Positions 24,199 to 38,000 of a stretch of DNA of 64,000 nt are shown here, one piece after another. The DNA comes from Paramecium octaurelia (lineage: Eukaryota; Ciliophora; Oligohymenophorea; Peniculida; Parameciidae), in NCBI GenBank assembly GCA_905182995.1, contig CAJJDP010000112.1, positions 318,698 through 382,697 of the forward strand, in the 5' to 3' direction. Numbering within the stretch: position 1 is the stretch's first letter; every line of letters starts with the position of its first letter. The notes below the pieces were generated by a model. It searched no databases. It was not told where the DNA came from and worked only from the letters and a program-made list of their open reading frames with translations. The position numbers and the translations under genes are program-made.

Positions 24199-25368
24199 AT
24201 GAAGGATCAGTCAGATGAAAAGCAACAAAATAAATATAATTTCACTTAATTTGAAGACATTAATGGACTCGATTAAAGCATAAGAAAAGTAATAAAAATG
24301 GATGGAAGTGCTGAGAATGCTAGTACTAGTATTCAAATTAATTTAGTGATTGATTAGTAGTGCAATTCCATCAGAGTTAATGAATAGCAAAAATAAGTCA
24401 TTTAATAAATTAAACATCTTGCTGGACAAGGCTCTCATAGGTATGTAACTATCAATCTATTTCAATTTTTAACGACTACAATTGTAGTTTTTCATCTTCC
24501 ACTTATATTTTTATTGCTTCCTTTATTATTATATTAGTACCGGATATCTAGAGCTTCCAACATAATAAATAAATCAATATAAAAAGAAAAGTAATGCAGA
24601 TGCATTGATTGACGAAGTATTATTAGAGTAAGACCATTTTCAAATCAATCTCAATTCTAACCCATATATCCAACATTTATTTTTTCTTATTATTTTTACA
24701 TAGTAAGTTTTTACCGCCAAACTCAATCACTCCACTCATATTCACCAAGAAACTACCACAAGGAGGACAATATAGATTCAAAGGAACTTAACCATTGTGG
24801 GTCAACGCATTAGAGAGTCTTCTAAGTGTGGTGGTCTAATTGTATTATAAGAGTGATCAAAAATTGGCAGAGTTTATGAAAGAAAAAGGCCTGATAGATT
24901 CAAAGAAAGAACTCAAGCAAGTTCATATACCTTTCTAAATTCAAGGAAAAGAAACCTGGAAGAAAAAAGAAGATCCTTGATAACGATTCGCCCAATCAGG
25001 AATAAACCGAACAATAGCAACAATAGTCCACTAATATCAATGTTTATTCTCTGCTCCAATAAGATGTCCTTGATATCCTAATATCTCCATTAAGAAATGA
25101 CTTTCCATTTGGTATTACAAATATTTCTACATTTAAGAAACCTGGACACCTAAAGAAATCGCTATATTTGAATGCGGAATCTGCAGATATGGTAAATAGT
25201 ATGAATTCTTATCCCATCTTGTAAAATATTTCCTAATTTAAGATAAAAACAAAAAATGCTCAAGACATCATCTAATTTTACTACTTTTGGAAATTCACAA
25301 GTCATTATAAGCTATGGAAAATTAATAAGGCATATTATCATCGCAGTAACCTAAATAACTATGTTTGA
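24199..25368 (+). CDS. SANT-like protein with two long introns
   Basis: About 323 residues with introns 24441-24537 (97 nt), 24628-24703 (76 nt) and 24921-24945 (25 nt, AAG end). Removing them joins three coding stretches in one frame. Near the C-terminus IIQFYYFWKFTSHYKLW matches the end of an ELM2/MTA-type SANT domain (FYY-x-WK). A basic EKKPGRKKKILD patch resembles an AT-hook or nuclear signal. Together they suggest a chromatin protein. The middle part (TGYLELPTQQINQYKKK) is unassigned. The 97-nt intron starts GTATGT, unlike most of its neighbours. The SANT call rests on a short match. Confidence 0.6.
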
Positions 25369-25468
25369 TTCAACTTTGTTCTTGCATTATTCATGCTCAA
25401 AATTATAATATTATATCATATAATTTCCTTTATAAATTATTTATTTTTGGAAATGTTATTGTTATATT

Positions 25469-28400
25469 TCATATAATTTCTATTTATGCACTTCCATAAA
25501 GGATGACACAAGGGGACATTTCTAAACTATTTTTAGTTATATCCATTTCATATGTTTTTCCATCCTAATTACTATTATTTATACATTTAAATGTATTAAA
25601 GTCAATTTATAAGTGATTGAATTGTAACTACAACAAAGAAAACTATTTTCTCGAAAGGTAAACTAATTTCCAGTATAACCTTAAAAACTTGAAATTCTAT
25701 ATCCACCAGCGCATGCTATATAAGTGTTGTGGTTAGTTGATTAATAATTTGCACTCATATTATAATTGAAGCTTTAGGCTGTTTACAAATGGCAAACACC
25801 AACTCCTGCCCAGTCATTAAATTTCTTTCATAGAAAAAATAATAAATACATTTATTTTGATTATGAATTATGTAATTTTATCTTTAGGCAATGGAGGCTG
25901 CATAACAGCTAATCCAAATCCTCCGGAAGAAGCTAATTAAATGTTTAAAATTGCTACCTTAAACTAATTTTGGGCTAACTAATGAAAAGGCCGAAAACTT
26001 ATAACTACTATTAAATTAAGGCTGATAAGAATTTGAAAATATTGATGATAAGGTTTCCTACTGAAGTTTTTAATTAGTTTACTCAAGTTGAGCAATATTT
26101 TACTTATACTAAAATTAATATTGAAAATGCAACCTAATTTATTTCCTTAACAAGACTTGCAGTTGCATTATCAATTTAAACTAGAATTTCTTTTTTTACT
26201 TAATTACATAATGAAACGGAATTGAGTTTGGCCTTTAGCGTTTCTAGATATTCTATTTTTGTTTCAGTATTAAACTCTGAAATTCCTTGTTCTGCTCTGC
26301 TTTTCTAATATTATTCTTATAATCTATCTTATACTGAATAAACATTTTCTATTAATGATTCTTAAACATCCTTTAAATAACCACGATTTGATAATAATTA
26401 TTTAAGTTTTTCATTTAAACTAAATTCTTTCGATTCTGTTAGAAAGCTATTAATTTAATATTGTAAATAAACAATTTCTAAATCATTTTATACACACTAT
26501 TAATTTGATATTTCATCCTCGTTAAGATTTTCTAATTTTGTCAAAATGAGTTGGTAATCAAATTATTATTGAATATTGAAATATGTAAATTCTTACAATT
26601 ATTATACAAACTTGGCATACAATTACTTGTCCTATTCTAATTATTTTTCTATTATTATTAAATAATGGTCTGTATTGTTATTTTAATATATGGGCATTAA
26701 TATTTATGTTAATTATTCTTATTCTAATAGATGGATATTTTGATCTTTAAATTATAAATTTTTTTCTATTATTTTTTCAAAATTCTTAAAATTTACTTCC
26801 AATTATCTAATTTATTCCTAACAGAGCTTTATTATATAATTTTTCTACTACTCCTTAATATATTTACAATATTTTAATGATTTTTCAGATTATTAATAAT
26901 AATCTTCAATAGATTTCTACAATTACTAAAGTGTAATATACTTTCCTTCATTTTCTGAAATACATTAAACACAAGATAATCTNATATCCACCAGCGCATG
27001 CTATATAAGTGTTGTGGTTAGTTGATTAATAATTTGCACTCATATTATAATTGAAGCTTTAGGCTGTTTACAAATGGCAAACACCAACTCCTGCCCAGTC
27101 ATTAAATTTCTTTCATAGAAAAAATAATAAATACATTTATTTTGATTATGAATTATGTAATTTTATCTTTAGGCAATGGAGGCTGCATAACAGCTAATCC
27201 AAATCCTCCGGAAGAAGCTAATTAAATGTTTAAAATTGCTACCTTAAACTAATTTTGGGCTAACTAATGAAAAGGCCGAAAACTTATAACTACTATTAAA
27301 TTAAGGCTGATAAGAATTTGAAAATATTGATGATAAGGTTTCCTACTGAAGTTTTTAATTAGTTTACTCAAGTTGAGCAATATTTTACTTATACTAAAAT
27401 TAATATTGAAAATGCAACCTAATTTATTTCCTTAACAAGACTTGCAGTTGCATTATCAATTTAAACTAGAATTTCTTTTTTTACTTAATTACATAATGAA
27501 ACGGAATTGAGTTTGGCCTTTAGCGTTTCTAGATATTCTATTTTTGTTTCAGTATTAAACTCTGAAATTCCTTGTTCTGCTCTGCTTTTCTAATATTATT
27601 CTTATAATCTATCTTATACTGAATAAACATTTTCTATTAATGATTCTTAAACATCCTTTAAATAACCACGATTTGATAATAATTATTTAAGTTTTTCATT
27701 TAAACTAAATTCTTTCGATTCTGTTAGAAAGCTATTAATTTAATATTGTAAATAAACAATTTCTAAATCATTTTATACACACTATTAATTTGATATTTCA
27801 TCCTCGTTAAGATTTTCTAATTTTGTCAAAATGAGTTGGTAATCAAATTATTATTGAATATTGAAATATGTAAATTCTTACAATTATTATACAAACTTGG
27901 CATACAATTACTTGTCCTATTCTAATTATTTTTCTATTATTATTAAATAATGGTCTGTATTGTTATTTTAATATATGGGCATTAATATTTATGTTAATTA
28001 TTCTTATTCTAATAGATGGATATTTTGATCTTTAAATTATAAATTTTTTTCTATTATTTTTTCAAAATTCTTAAAATTTACTTCCAATTATCTAATTTAT
28101 TCCTAACAGAGCTTTATTATATAATTTTTCTACTACTCCTTAATATATTTACAATATTTTAATGATTTTTCAGATTATTAATAATAATCTTCAATAGATT
28201 TCTACAATTACTAAAGTGTAATATACTTTCCTTCATTTTCTGAAATACATTAAACACAAGATAATCTTTAGAGGCTATTTTTGTTATCAATTTAGACCAT
28301 AATAATTTCTTAATCATGACTTTCACATCGAAACTTCAAAGATGGGGTAAGCTTAATTAAAAACAATAATTACTTTGATCTTTTTAATTCTTTCATCATC

Positions 28401-28925
28401 AGTTTCGATTTGTAATTTTGATATATCATAAGACTGTGGAATAATTTCTATAATCTTTTATTTTGAAAGACTAGATATTTGGCAAAATGAAAATTAATTA
28501 AGCAATGACTTTATCAATAAGATATCATTTTCTTAATGCTTCAATTATGACTATCTACTTTCTTCCTCAGCTAATCTTTCTTACTTTTGCTTTTCAGTTT
28601 AATTTTTAAATTAATCAATTTCTTCATTGATTTTTGTAAATAGTTATTCTAACGGGCCTTTCAGCTCTTAAAGACTATTTTTCAGATTAGTAGCTAAGTT
28701 TATTTTTTGTTTGCATTCTTCTTCAATACTTTTTGAAATTTAGTCTTTTTTATTCCGTATTTATCGTTTTGCCTCTCTAATTAATATCAACTCTTTGGGA
28801 TCGATTAATTCAATTAAACATTGAGGACATAAATATTTATTCTAGTCTTTATTATTCAACCCAATTTTAACTGCTATAAATTCTAATTCATGTTCAGAAC
28901 ATTTCTCTTCTAATAAATTATCCAT
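25469..28925 (-). CDS. B-box-like / coiled-coil / SPRY-like protein, interrupted by an assembly duplication
   Basis: Starts MDNLLEEKCSEHELEFIAVK, with a Cys/His finger (CSEH then CPQC) like a B-box. About 700 residues of Gln/Lys/Glu-rich coiled coil follow. The C-terminal domain runs WAGVGVCHLQTAQSFNYNM, CAGGYRISSFQGYTG, then SPCVILYGSAQIEII; the last phrase resembles the end of a SPRY/B30.2 domain. Introns include 28352-28373 and several repeated in both copies of the block. As drawn, the gene runs through 28267-26984, meets an N, then repeats the same 1284 bases. Collapsing the two copies gives one continuous gene ending at TGA 25469-25471. TRIM-like architecture without a RING; function unknown. 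Confidence 0.65.
25699..26982. repeat. Direct duplicate block 1, copy A (assembly overlap)
   Basis: By eye identical to 26984-28267 (offset 1285, 1284 bp), separated by a single N at 26983. It contains the middle and most of the C-terminus of the SPRY-like gene. Best explained as the overlap of two contigs joined without merging. Confidence 0.9.
26984..28267. repeat. Direct duplicate block 1, copy B (assembly overlap)
   Basis: Second copy of 25699-26982. The flank on the 28268 side continues the gene's N-terminal part; the flank on the 25698 side continues its C-terminus. This is what an unmerged overlap predicts. Confidence 0.9.
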
Positions 28926-29039
28926 AATTCAATTTATTAGAATAGAAAATTTCCATACTTATCGTTTTTTATTAACCAAATTCTATCATTTTGATTATTC
29001 TATATTATTAATATTAAATTAAAATATATATTAATAATC

Positions 29040-32000
29040 TCACTTATATTTTTAATGATGGAAATATCTTAATATTGCTAAATAGTTATGATTAATGGAC
29101 AATACTCCTTAATCATTGAATAAGTTGATCAATATAGCAATGTTATCATGAGTTAATTCTGGGACTATTGCTTCATACTTAGAAAGAATATCTGGTTCAT
29201 TTTATTCTTACATGAAGGATTCTGATTTTTTGAATGCTACAGACTTTTTAATGGATTCAGGTGCTTAGCCATTTTACATTTAGATTGTACCTAAAATATG
29301 GATAATAATGATACTTGGCTTTTAGAAGAAATAGAATCCTATTTATTCAATTAGTTTATAAAATGCTTTTTTATGATGTTTGTAGTCTCTTTCCTTCATT
29401 TTTTATGATTGCTAATCTGATTCCTTCATTTTAGATTGCAAATTGAGTGCATCCTACATAAGCATCGAAATATTTGCATCAGTAATATAGATGTTACCAT
29501 ATAAAACATTCTTCTCTTCTGAAATGATTAATTTATCTTTCTCTTCTTTCTATAATGAAGTAATAATTTTATCCTTATTAAGTCCACCTAAAACATAAAG
29601 GACCTTAAATTCATGTGCAACTGGATTATACAATAATTTAGTAACAATAGTGCCTTCATCTATGAACACTGCATTCACATCATTTTTAGGAGCCACTTCT
29701 AATGAAGTTATCAAACATTTTTGGTAAGATTACATATGCAACTTTAAGAAACGATGAGTTTTAGAAATCATTCTTTGTAAATATGCTCCACTAAAGGTCA
29801 TTACTTTCGCTTCTCTCCATACTTTTTAAATGAATTGTAAAACATCCATTGATGATACACCAACTTTCTTTTTGGATTCATCAAATAACATTGGATTGTA
29901 TTTTTTCTTATATTAATAGTCCTATTCGATTATCTCAGTATAAATTTCAAGTGCCAATTTATTCACATCAGGTAATGGGGTAAGTGCAACTGCTGCAAAA
30001 TTTTCCAAGAGTTCTTGTCTTGCTTTAACTAATTCAATGGCATATTTGAGATAACTTTGTGCTTCTAATTCTAAATTGAGTTATTCCAATCTATCTGATC
30101 TTTCCATACTAATCAATTATTATTCTAAATCTATCTTGTTTTGTTCAGTGTCTAAACTATTAATAATAATTATTACTCTTAGAATTGATTAAGGATTGTA
30201 AATAATCCACCTTCACATATCTATACCCTTGCCTGACACGATATTCTCTTATAAATAAACAAATCTCAGCCATGGCAACCAAGATTTCTTCTGGTTTTCT
30301 ATTGAATTCAAATAAAACTGCCTCTCCTCTAATTACACTGATGGCTTTCAATAAACTTTCTTTGGCTTGCATCAAATATTGCAAACCCTATTCCTTGAGC
30401 AATTAACAGAAGGGAGGCACAAGTAGAAAGTATTTATTCCTTACAAGATCTCGATGAGGCCTTTTCTCATAGAAATCAGCGTATTTCTTATTTTTACCAG
30501 ACAAGTACTTCATAAAGTACTTTTGTTGTAAGTTTAATAATAATTAAACAAATCTCATTTTATAAATCTTGCTTTACAAATAATACAATTCTAATCTGAA
30601 ACTAATAGGTACATTGATACTCTTACTAATTGAAGTATCAATTTTATTAACAATTTCACTAATTACATTTATATCAAAGATGTCTTTAACTGAGGATTTC
30701 TCACTTTCTGAATCTGAAACCACTGATGATTCCTATGAGTCTATAGAAACACTAGAATTTTCGTTGGCTTAATTCAAAGTAATCATTATATCAACATATC
30801 TTAATGATGCTCTCTACCATAATTCAAGGTTCTTTAAATAGCAATTATATTGGTATTATGTATTATTGATTGTATCGATATCCACAGTAGTGTAAGTGAG
30901 TTTAGTAGGTTAAATAAAATTAAAGTTAGGTAATTAATTTAATCCCTTAATGGGCATTTGCGGTTTATCAATATTATCTTTTTTTGTTTACTTATCAGCT
31001 CCCTTTCTAACTACTTTTCCGTCATCCTTCTTCTTCTCATCTTTCTTAGTTGTTTTGATTTATTTATCAGTCTTTTTTAGTATCTCCTATTCTATTTCCA
31101 AAGGGACACACAGATCCTAGCAAATTTAAATCTTCTCCTGCCCACATTTATGATTCCAATTAGGCACTACTCCATATCCATAGTTGATCATCTACATTAA
31201 TTATTCAGCCATTTGATAGGCATCATAAAATTGTTATTTTGCTTCTTGAAACTCATTTTTTTCATGATAGATTTCTCCAAGATCACCATACAGTACAATC
31301 ATTTGAGGGTCCTAATGGAAGTTCTTTTAGCCAATTTCTATAGCCTCTTTAAATTTCTTTATGGATTCAGCTTATTTTCCTTTCTTAAATTGAATTCTTG
31401 CTTGATATTCAATAATCAATCTTTGATGGTAATTGTCATTAAATTATTTGCAATCGTTCATCAAGGCTTCCATATACTCTAAAGCTTCCTCATGCCTATT
31501 GTGTCTATATAATAGCAGCGTCAATTCGGTTCTTAATTTGATCCAATAAAAAATATTTAATGAATGTCTAGTTTTTCTAGCTTCAACAATTTATAGGATA
31601 GTTTCTTCCAATTTTAGTTATGCATCCGTTTTCACAGCAGGTACTTCATCTGCAAGAGGTTTATCCTTGGATTCTTTGCCTTCCTTTCCTTTCTTCTCGG
31701 GTGCCTTCTTAGCTCCTTTCTTATCCTCTACTACTCCTTAAGGTTTCAATTAATCCCATGGCAAATTTTCCACTTCCTCACCATTCTCGTTGGTTGACAA
31801 CTCAAGTGTGTAAGTATAAAGATTTTCAACTGCATACTTGAATATATACAATGCTCTTGTAATTTAACCCATACTAACATTGACTTTGGCCATCAAATTC
31901 CTAGACCTTGCCATCATGTACATTCTCTCTTCTCTTTTTTATAAGTATGTCAATCCTTCCTAATTGTTGGTGACTCCAACTTATTTAGATGTTCCTTATA

Positions 32001-35000
32001 AGTGAAAATAGTCTTCCATTTTTGGATCAGCTAAAATTTCCTCCTTTGGTTTAGTCAATATTCTTTATTCTATTTATTCTTCCTAATTCAACTTATTCAA
32101 AGTGTTTCTCAATATGGATTCAACTTTTATCAAGAATTTACACCTTAAATCATTAATTTCCCATTTCTCAATTATATCTCCAGAATGGATATTATAGACT
32201 AAGACAGCAACAGCATAATTAAATATATTCTCATTCTACAATCCATATTTCAAACCAAATTCTCTGGTTAACTCCAATTCTTTAAGTATCTTTTCTGTTA
32301 GTTATGTGTGTTTCTCATCATACGGAGGGATTGAATTATTCCATTCTAAATTTGAATACCACCACTTACCAGAAATTCTGGATTGCCAAAGTGAACTTGA
32401 TTAATCTGGCAGATCCTTCTCGTTTGCAATTTATAGTAAAGACTAATAAGCTTAATTGATATATCCAATAGATGAAAAAGCTATAGATCTTAAAAGCTTA
32501 GCACGCACTGAATAGAAATTACTTTATAAACGATTGCTCAATTCACCAAGTAAATTAATTAGAGGGACAGCCCTTAGAGCTTCATCTCTATCCAATAATA
32601 GCCAAGCACATCTTTCACAAGACAAAGCCAATTCAGCTGGATCCAATACATATCTATCATTAAAGATATTACCAATAGCAACTTCCTTTGAATGAATAAA
32701 AGCTTGCCAATCCAATCCGTTAGTCATTTATAATTTCAACACTGAAGACACTAATTCAGATGCTAGAATTGCACTTTCTCTCTGTTGATGACAATTAGCA
32801 TAATAACAATTATAAGCCAATATGGAACACAATGTAACTCCAATTAAACATTATTAAATGCCATAAGTTTGAGCAAGCAATTAATTATTTTTGTTGCACT
32901 CCTGTATTATCTATCTGAATGCACTACTTTTCAATACAAAAATTCTTTGAAATATAGTATCCAAACTCTCACTCCAAGATTCCTCAGCCTAAGCATAATT
33001 CTACATTGCAAAATTCAAGGATCCCAATTCTTTCAAAGCCAAGGCCTATGCAAATTTCTCTTGCCTCTTATGCAATAACTCACAAGTTAGTTTGTATTTG
33101 GATATTACCTACATACCAAACTATTTGTGATTCTTCTTCTTTTATTTCAAAGTTTGATCCATCAATTACAATTGCTTCTTATCCATAGTGGTCTATTTTA
33201 ATAAAAATAATTCAGAATTAAATTCTAATTGTATACTTTCTTTACTCAACAATTCGTCATCAATAGCAAATTTTTCATAGAGTTTACGTGCCTGTTTCAG
33301 GTTTTCTAATGCCTAATTGGCATCTCTATTTATTTCTTAGATTAGTTTCTCACTTACTTTTAATTAATTCTCAATGAAATCTTGTTTTTATTTTAGCAAA
33401 TGAATTTATTACAACAGCATTTCTCTATCTGCACGATAATCCTATTCTTCCTAGGGTATTTCTTGTGTTAATAATGATGATCTAGTTTTCTTTTTCTTTG
33501 TTTATTCCCAAACTTAAAATGCTTGTGTCCTTGCATTAAGTTCCTCCTGTTTTAGTTAAGTTTTATTCTGGGATTCTTTGAATAGAATGGTCTACGCATG
33601 AATTGTAAATGGTAAAATATATTAAGAATAGTAATGAGTGGTCAAATTACAAAACTACCTTGATATTCCAATCAAACTATTCCACTTCTACTCCACCATC
33701 AAAGATTAAACAATATATGCCATAACATTGGCCAATAAGTCCATCTCTTTGTACTTACTGAACCAGCAGTCCTTAGACAACTAAGTAAGCAAGGACGGTC
33801 TGATTGGTTCAGTATTAGGCAAAGGTGGCTCAAATACATAATCTTATTATGGCAAATGAGGTTGCAATGCCAATTCATTTTCCGCCTGTTCTTTAACTTA
33901 GAACCAACCATGATCCTTGACTTCTCTTATGAGCATATTTATACAATTTCCAATGAAACACAAGTCTTACCAACATTGTCCCTGGTGAATGAATGGAGTT
34001 ATTTGTTCTTTTAATAAGAAATTATACAAGAATTTAACATGGTTCAACATAACAATGTATTGTTTACTCCAAACAGCAAATCCACAAGCATCTGCAACAT
34101 TTTTAATTATTTGAGTCGATAACTAAATCAATTCTTCCTCCTCGCTTAATTCAACAACTGGCTATTACACTTATTATTTTCCTGGAGGCTATTTTGCAGG
34201 TGGTTACTTTTATTGTGCCTATTATTAAAGCTATTATAATTGTTATTCTTTTTATTGCTAAAGTGCTTATTATTATTATTTAATCTGCTTCTGGGATTCA
34301 TGTTCATTGATTTGCTCTTTCAAGTGTTCAATATCTAAATTAAAGACAGATACAAAACAATCTACATCAACTAGTCTGATTCTATTGCTTTTGTAAGATA
34401 AGATGGCTTTCAAAAAGCTCAACTCACTTCTCCACAATTAAACGTACTCAAATCTTTTTGCCTTTGACATGATTCCAAATCTGTTTATAGTTTAACCCTC
34501 AATCTTTAATTGCTCATATAATTAAGCCTTTTTTGTGTTATACTCCTCGAACAGTTGAATGGCATCATCATTCCCTACTTTATTGGTTTTCTTGTCTTCA
34601 ATCAATTCTGGCAATAGCGCAGGATAAAATTCGATGTCCAATTGAATACATTTTTATTAAATTGAAGTGATATCATTGGATATACCAACACTAGGTTAAA
34701 ATTGATCATTAAAAACAGCAAGGGGTTGAATAATTTTATAGTCTATGTTACTTTAAATCATTCTCCTAATCAATTTACATAGCATTTCTAGATAAATTGG
34801 ATGCTATTTTGGCAGTCTTTAAGTAGCAGTAGATAAGTCTTTTATGCATTCCCAATATTCTAATCTAATTGATAATTCACTAAATATTTTGTCTATTTGA
34901 TCAGAGGGATTCTCCATGTATGGTATCAATTAATCAATTTGTTCTTTCCACTTTTCAACAAAGGAAGGGACATAATCCCCAAATTCATCATTCATAGCCA

Positions 35001-38000
35001 AAAGAGTTTCTTCCAAAAAGTCTTAAACAGTAGAGTTCACTTCATAAAGTTCTCTAATCAATTTAGGTACTTATTTAGGAGGTTATACAGGTTCATCTAC
35101 TTGTTATGGTTTACCTCCCTTTTTGACATCCTTTTTGGTATCCTTCTTTGTGTCTTCCACTTATTCAATCATAATTATTTTAGGTACTTAATACCACTTT
35201 CGATTAAATGATTGCAATTCCGCAGTTATGACTCTTCTTCCTAAAGTGATTTCATTTAGTTTCATACATACTTTTAATATTTCATATGTAAATTTAGCTG
35301 ATAGAATACGTAGATTGGAATCCCAATATTGTTTAGGTATTTCAACTATAATAATTTATGCCTTAAGCAACAGATGGAATACTTATAATGGTTTTTCTTA
35401 CTAGAATGACTCTAGCATATTGTACAATTCAGCCACAATTCTTTTGGCAATTGTGAAGTGTCTGCAACTTAAAGAAGTCTCTAATGAAAGCAATAGATAA
35501 TTGCAAATTCGTAACAATACTTAGTGTTTCTAAGCCTAGGTTCCAGTATTCACAATTTTCTTTTATAGACATTTTGCTTTGATTAAAAAGGTTTCTGTCA
35601 AATTTTATATTTCCATCAAACTTACTGATTTAATTCTCTATTAGAGTAACCTTTTGATGTGAATCGGATTAAGTTCGTTGTGTAATTGACGATCGATAAA
35701 TTCACTATCTTCTGTAAATTAGGTAATACAAAAATCAGCTGCCTCTTCACAAATGTCAAAATTAGATAATTGATAAGCTACTTTGCATAAATACGATGCT
35801 AACAAAGGCAAAGGTAATGGATGCAATGTTGTGATGTCGTCTCCTGTTTCCCCTATTCCATTTGATACACCTTCAGTACCATCATAAGCTGCAACAGCAA
35901 AACAATATTTCTCATTTCTTTTTAATCCATTCATCGTAACTATTGCTCCTATCTTCTATCTAATTCCAGTGTTATTAAGATCATTACAAGTGAGTGACAC
36001 ATTGACTCCATTTGCACTTATTTTTCCAAATATTGCCATACTTGTTATGGTCTTTTTCGCTTAATCAATGGCTATCATATCCAATAATTTTGGTTTGAAA
36101 GGTGGCAATTTAAAAGTAACAGATTCAGAATTCCTACTAATTAAAATTGGTTTACGAGGTACCTATGTAGATTTAATGTATAATGGATTGAACAACATAG
36201 AATATGGGAATACATTATTGGAGGTGCTTTGAGTGTCAATGTTATCACATAAAGTGGACATTACAAAGATTGCATCATTGATCCCATTTTCTATGTGTAA
36301 TTGCTCCTCTTTCTCAGCTTGTTGCAAGAATTTCAGAGAATCTACTAAAAACGATCGTTATTCTGTTTATTTCTACTTCACACTAGCAAGAAGCATGTAC
36401 AATAAACAGTTGGCATAAGGATTTTTGTTGGCTTGATTCATTATTTCAGTTTCGAATTAATGGATCACAGGCTTTGGCGGTTTCAATTTGCCCTCTTTTT
36501 AAAGTGTACTCTATAATTGATTGACATTCTTCTTAATAGTTTGGGCTGTTTCTCCTTACATTATTGACATCTTTTTTTGAATAGCTAATGAGACTCCTTC
36601 TACTTCTTCTTCCAAAGAGTTCTTCTTTATTGAATTCTTCTAGAGATCTAATCCTGCTTTTAATTGACATCTATACAATGCAACAGTTAGATCTGCATGT
36701 AATGCATTTATGATTAAATCTGTTTCGTTTATTTTTTATTAGATTTAGAAAGTACTTGTATCTTTGTTATCATCGCCCAATAAAGATTGATATGCTTCGA
36801 GTAATTCGTATTCCTCCTCATTTAATTCATCATCTTCTAACTGCTATTTCTTGTTATTTGATCTATTTTTTATTCTAATTTCTCTATTTATTTAATTCTT
36901 CTGATTAATCCACGCCTCCCTCATTCTGTTCATCATTTCTTCTATTTTATAATTTGAACATGTGGCTGCAAATGGTAAGAATAAATCTTTTTAAGAATCA
37001 ACACCTCTCACTGTTAATGAATTCCTATGCTGAATTATCCTATCAATGCAAATTTTCAAATTCTCCTCAGCTACTGATGCTTCTTTCTCCTCCTCCAAAA
37101 ATTTAGCAAGTGACAAATTCACCTTGCATAACAAAATGATGTCCACATAGGGGATCTTGAATAGAATCTCATTCAACACTAACAATCCATTCTTAAAGAT
37201 CTCTCTTGCCTATTGAATCACCTTGTCGTAACGGCTATAATCCTACCTACTCAGCTCTTAAGTAATTAATAACTCTTAGATAAATTGCATTTAATAGAGT
37301 GGTGGTAAGTAGTATTTTCTCCAGAGTAAGAACACTAATTAAGATAGAAAATCTCTTTTTTCTTTTAAGAAGTGGATTCCCAACGGTCCAACCAGACAGC
37401 TGCTTATCATGTCCATCAAATCCTTAAGGTGTTATAAATCATAACATATTTCCAATTCTAATCTACTGTCATCCTCTATACTAGAAGAGACCTCCTTTTG
37501 ATATGACTTTTCTAATTTAATGAAATGAATCAATATTTATAACTCTCTTTCCTTTACGAAATAATACTTATCTGTTTTGTATGTAATATAGATGTAATCC
37601 ATACCAGGACTTCTAATAAACTCTTTTGGAGTTTATCTGAGATCTAAATTTATTTTCTGATATCCAAAATCTGGTCTAATGAGAGGATTCTTACCAAATA
37701 ATGGCTTAATTCCTACCAACAATGACATTTTTTCATTCTCATCGTTTAACTCATTCATAGTGTGTTTTAGTAACAAATACGGAACGGTTTTGTATTTTTC
37801 TCTGACTCCTGTGTATTGTTTAATAGGTATGGCAATTGCCCGATATCCTTAATTCATTTTCTCAATAGGTCCTTATTCTTCATCTGCCATAACAACATCA
37901 ATTTCATAAATTGCATTGTCAGGAGTCATAGATTTCTTATAAACCAAGTAAATATAATTATGGTTTATCTATGCTAGTTCCGAATCTGTAGCCTGAACTC

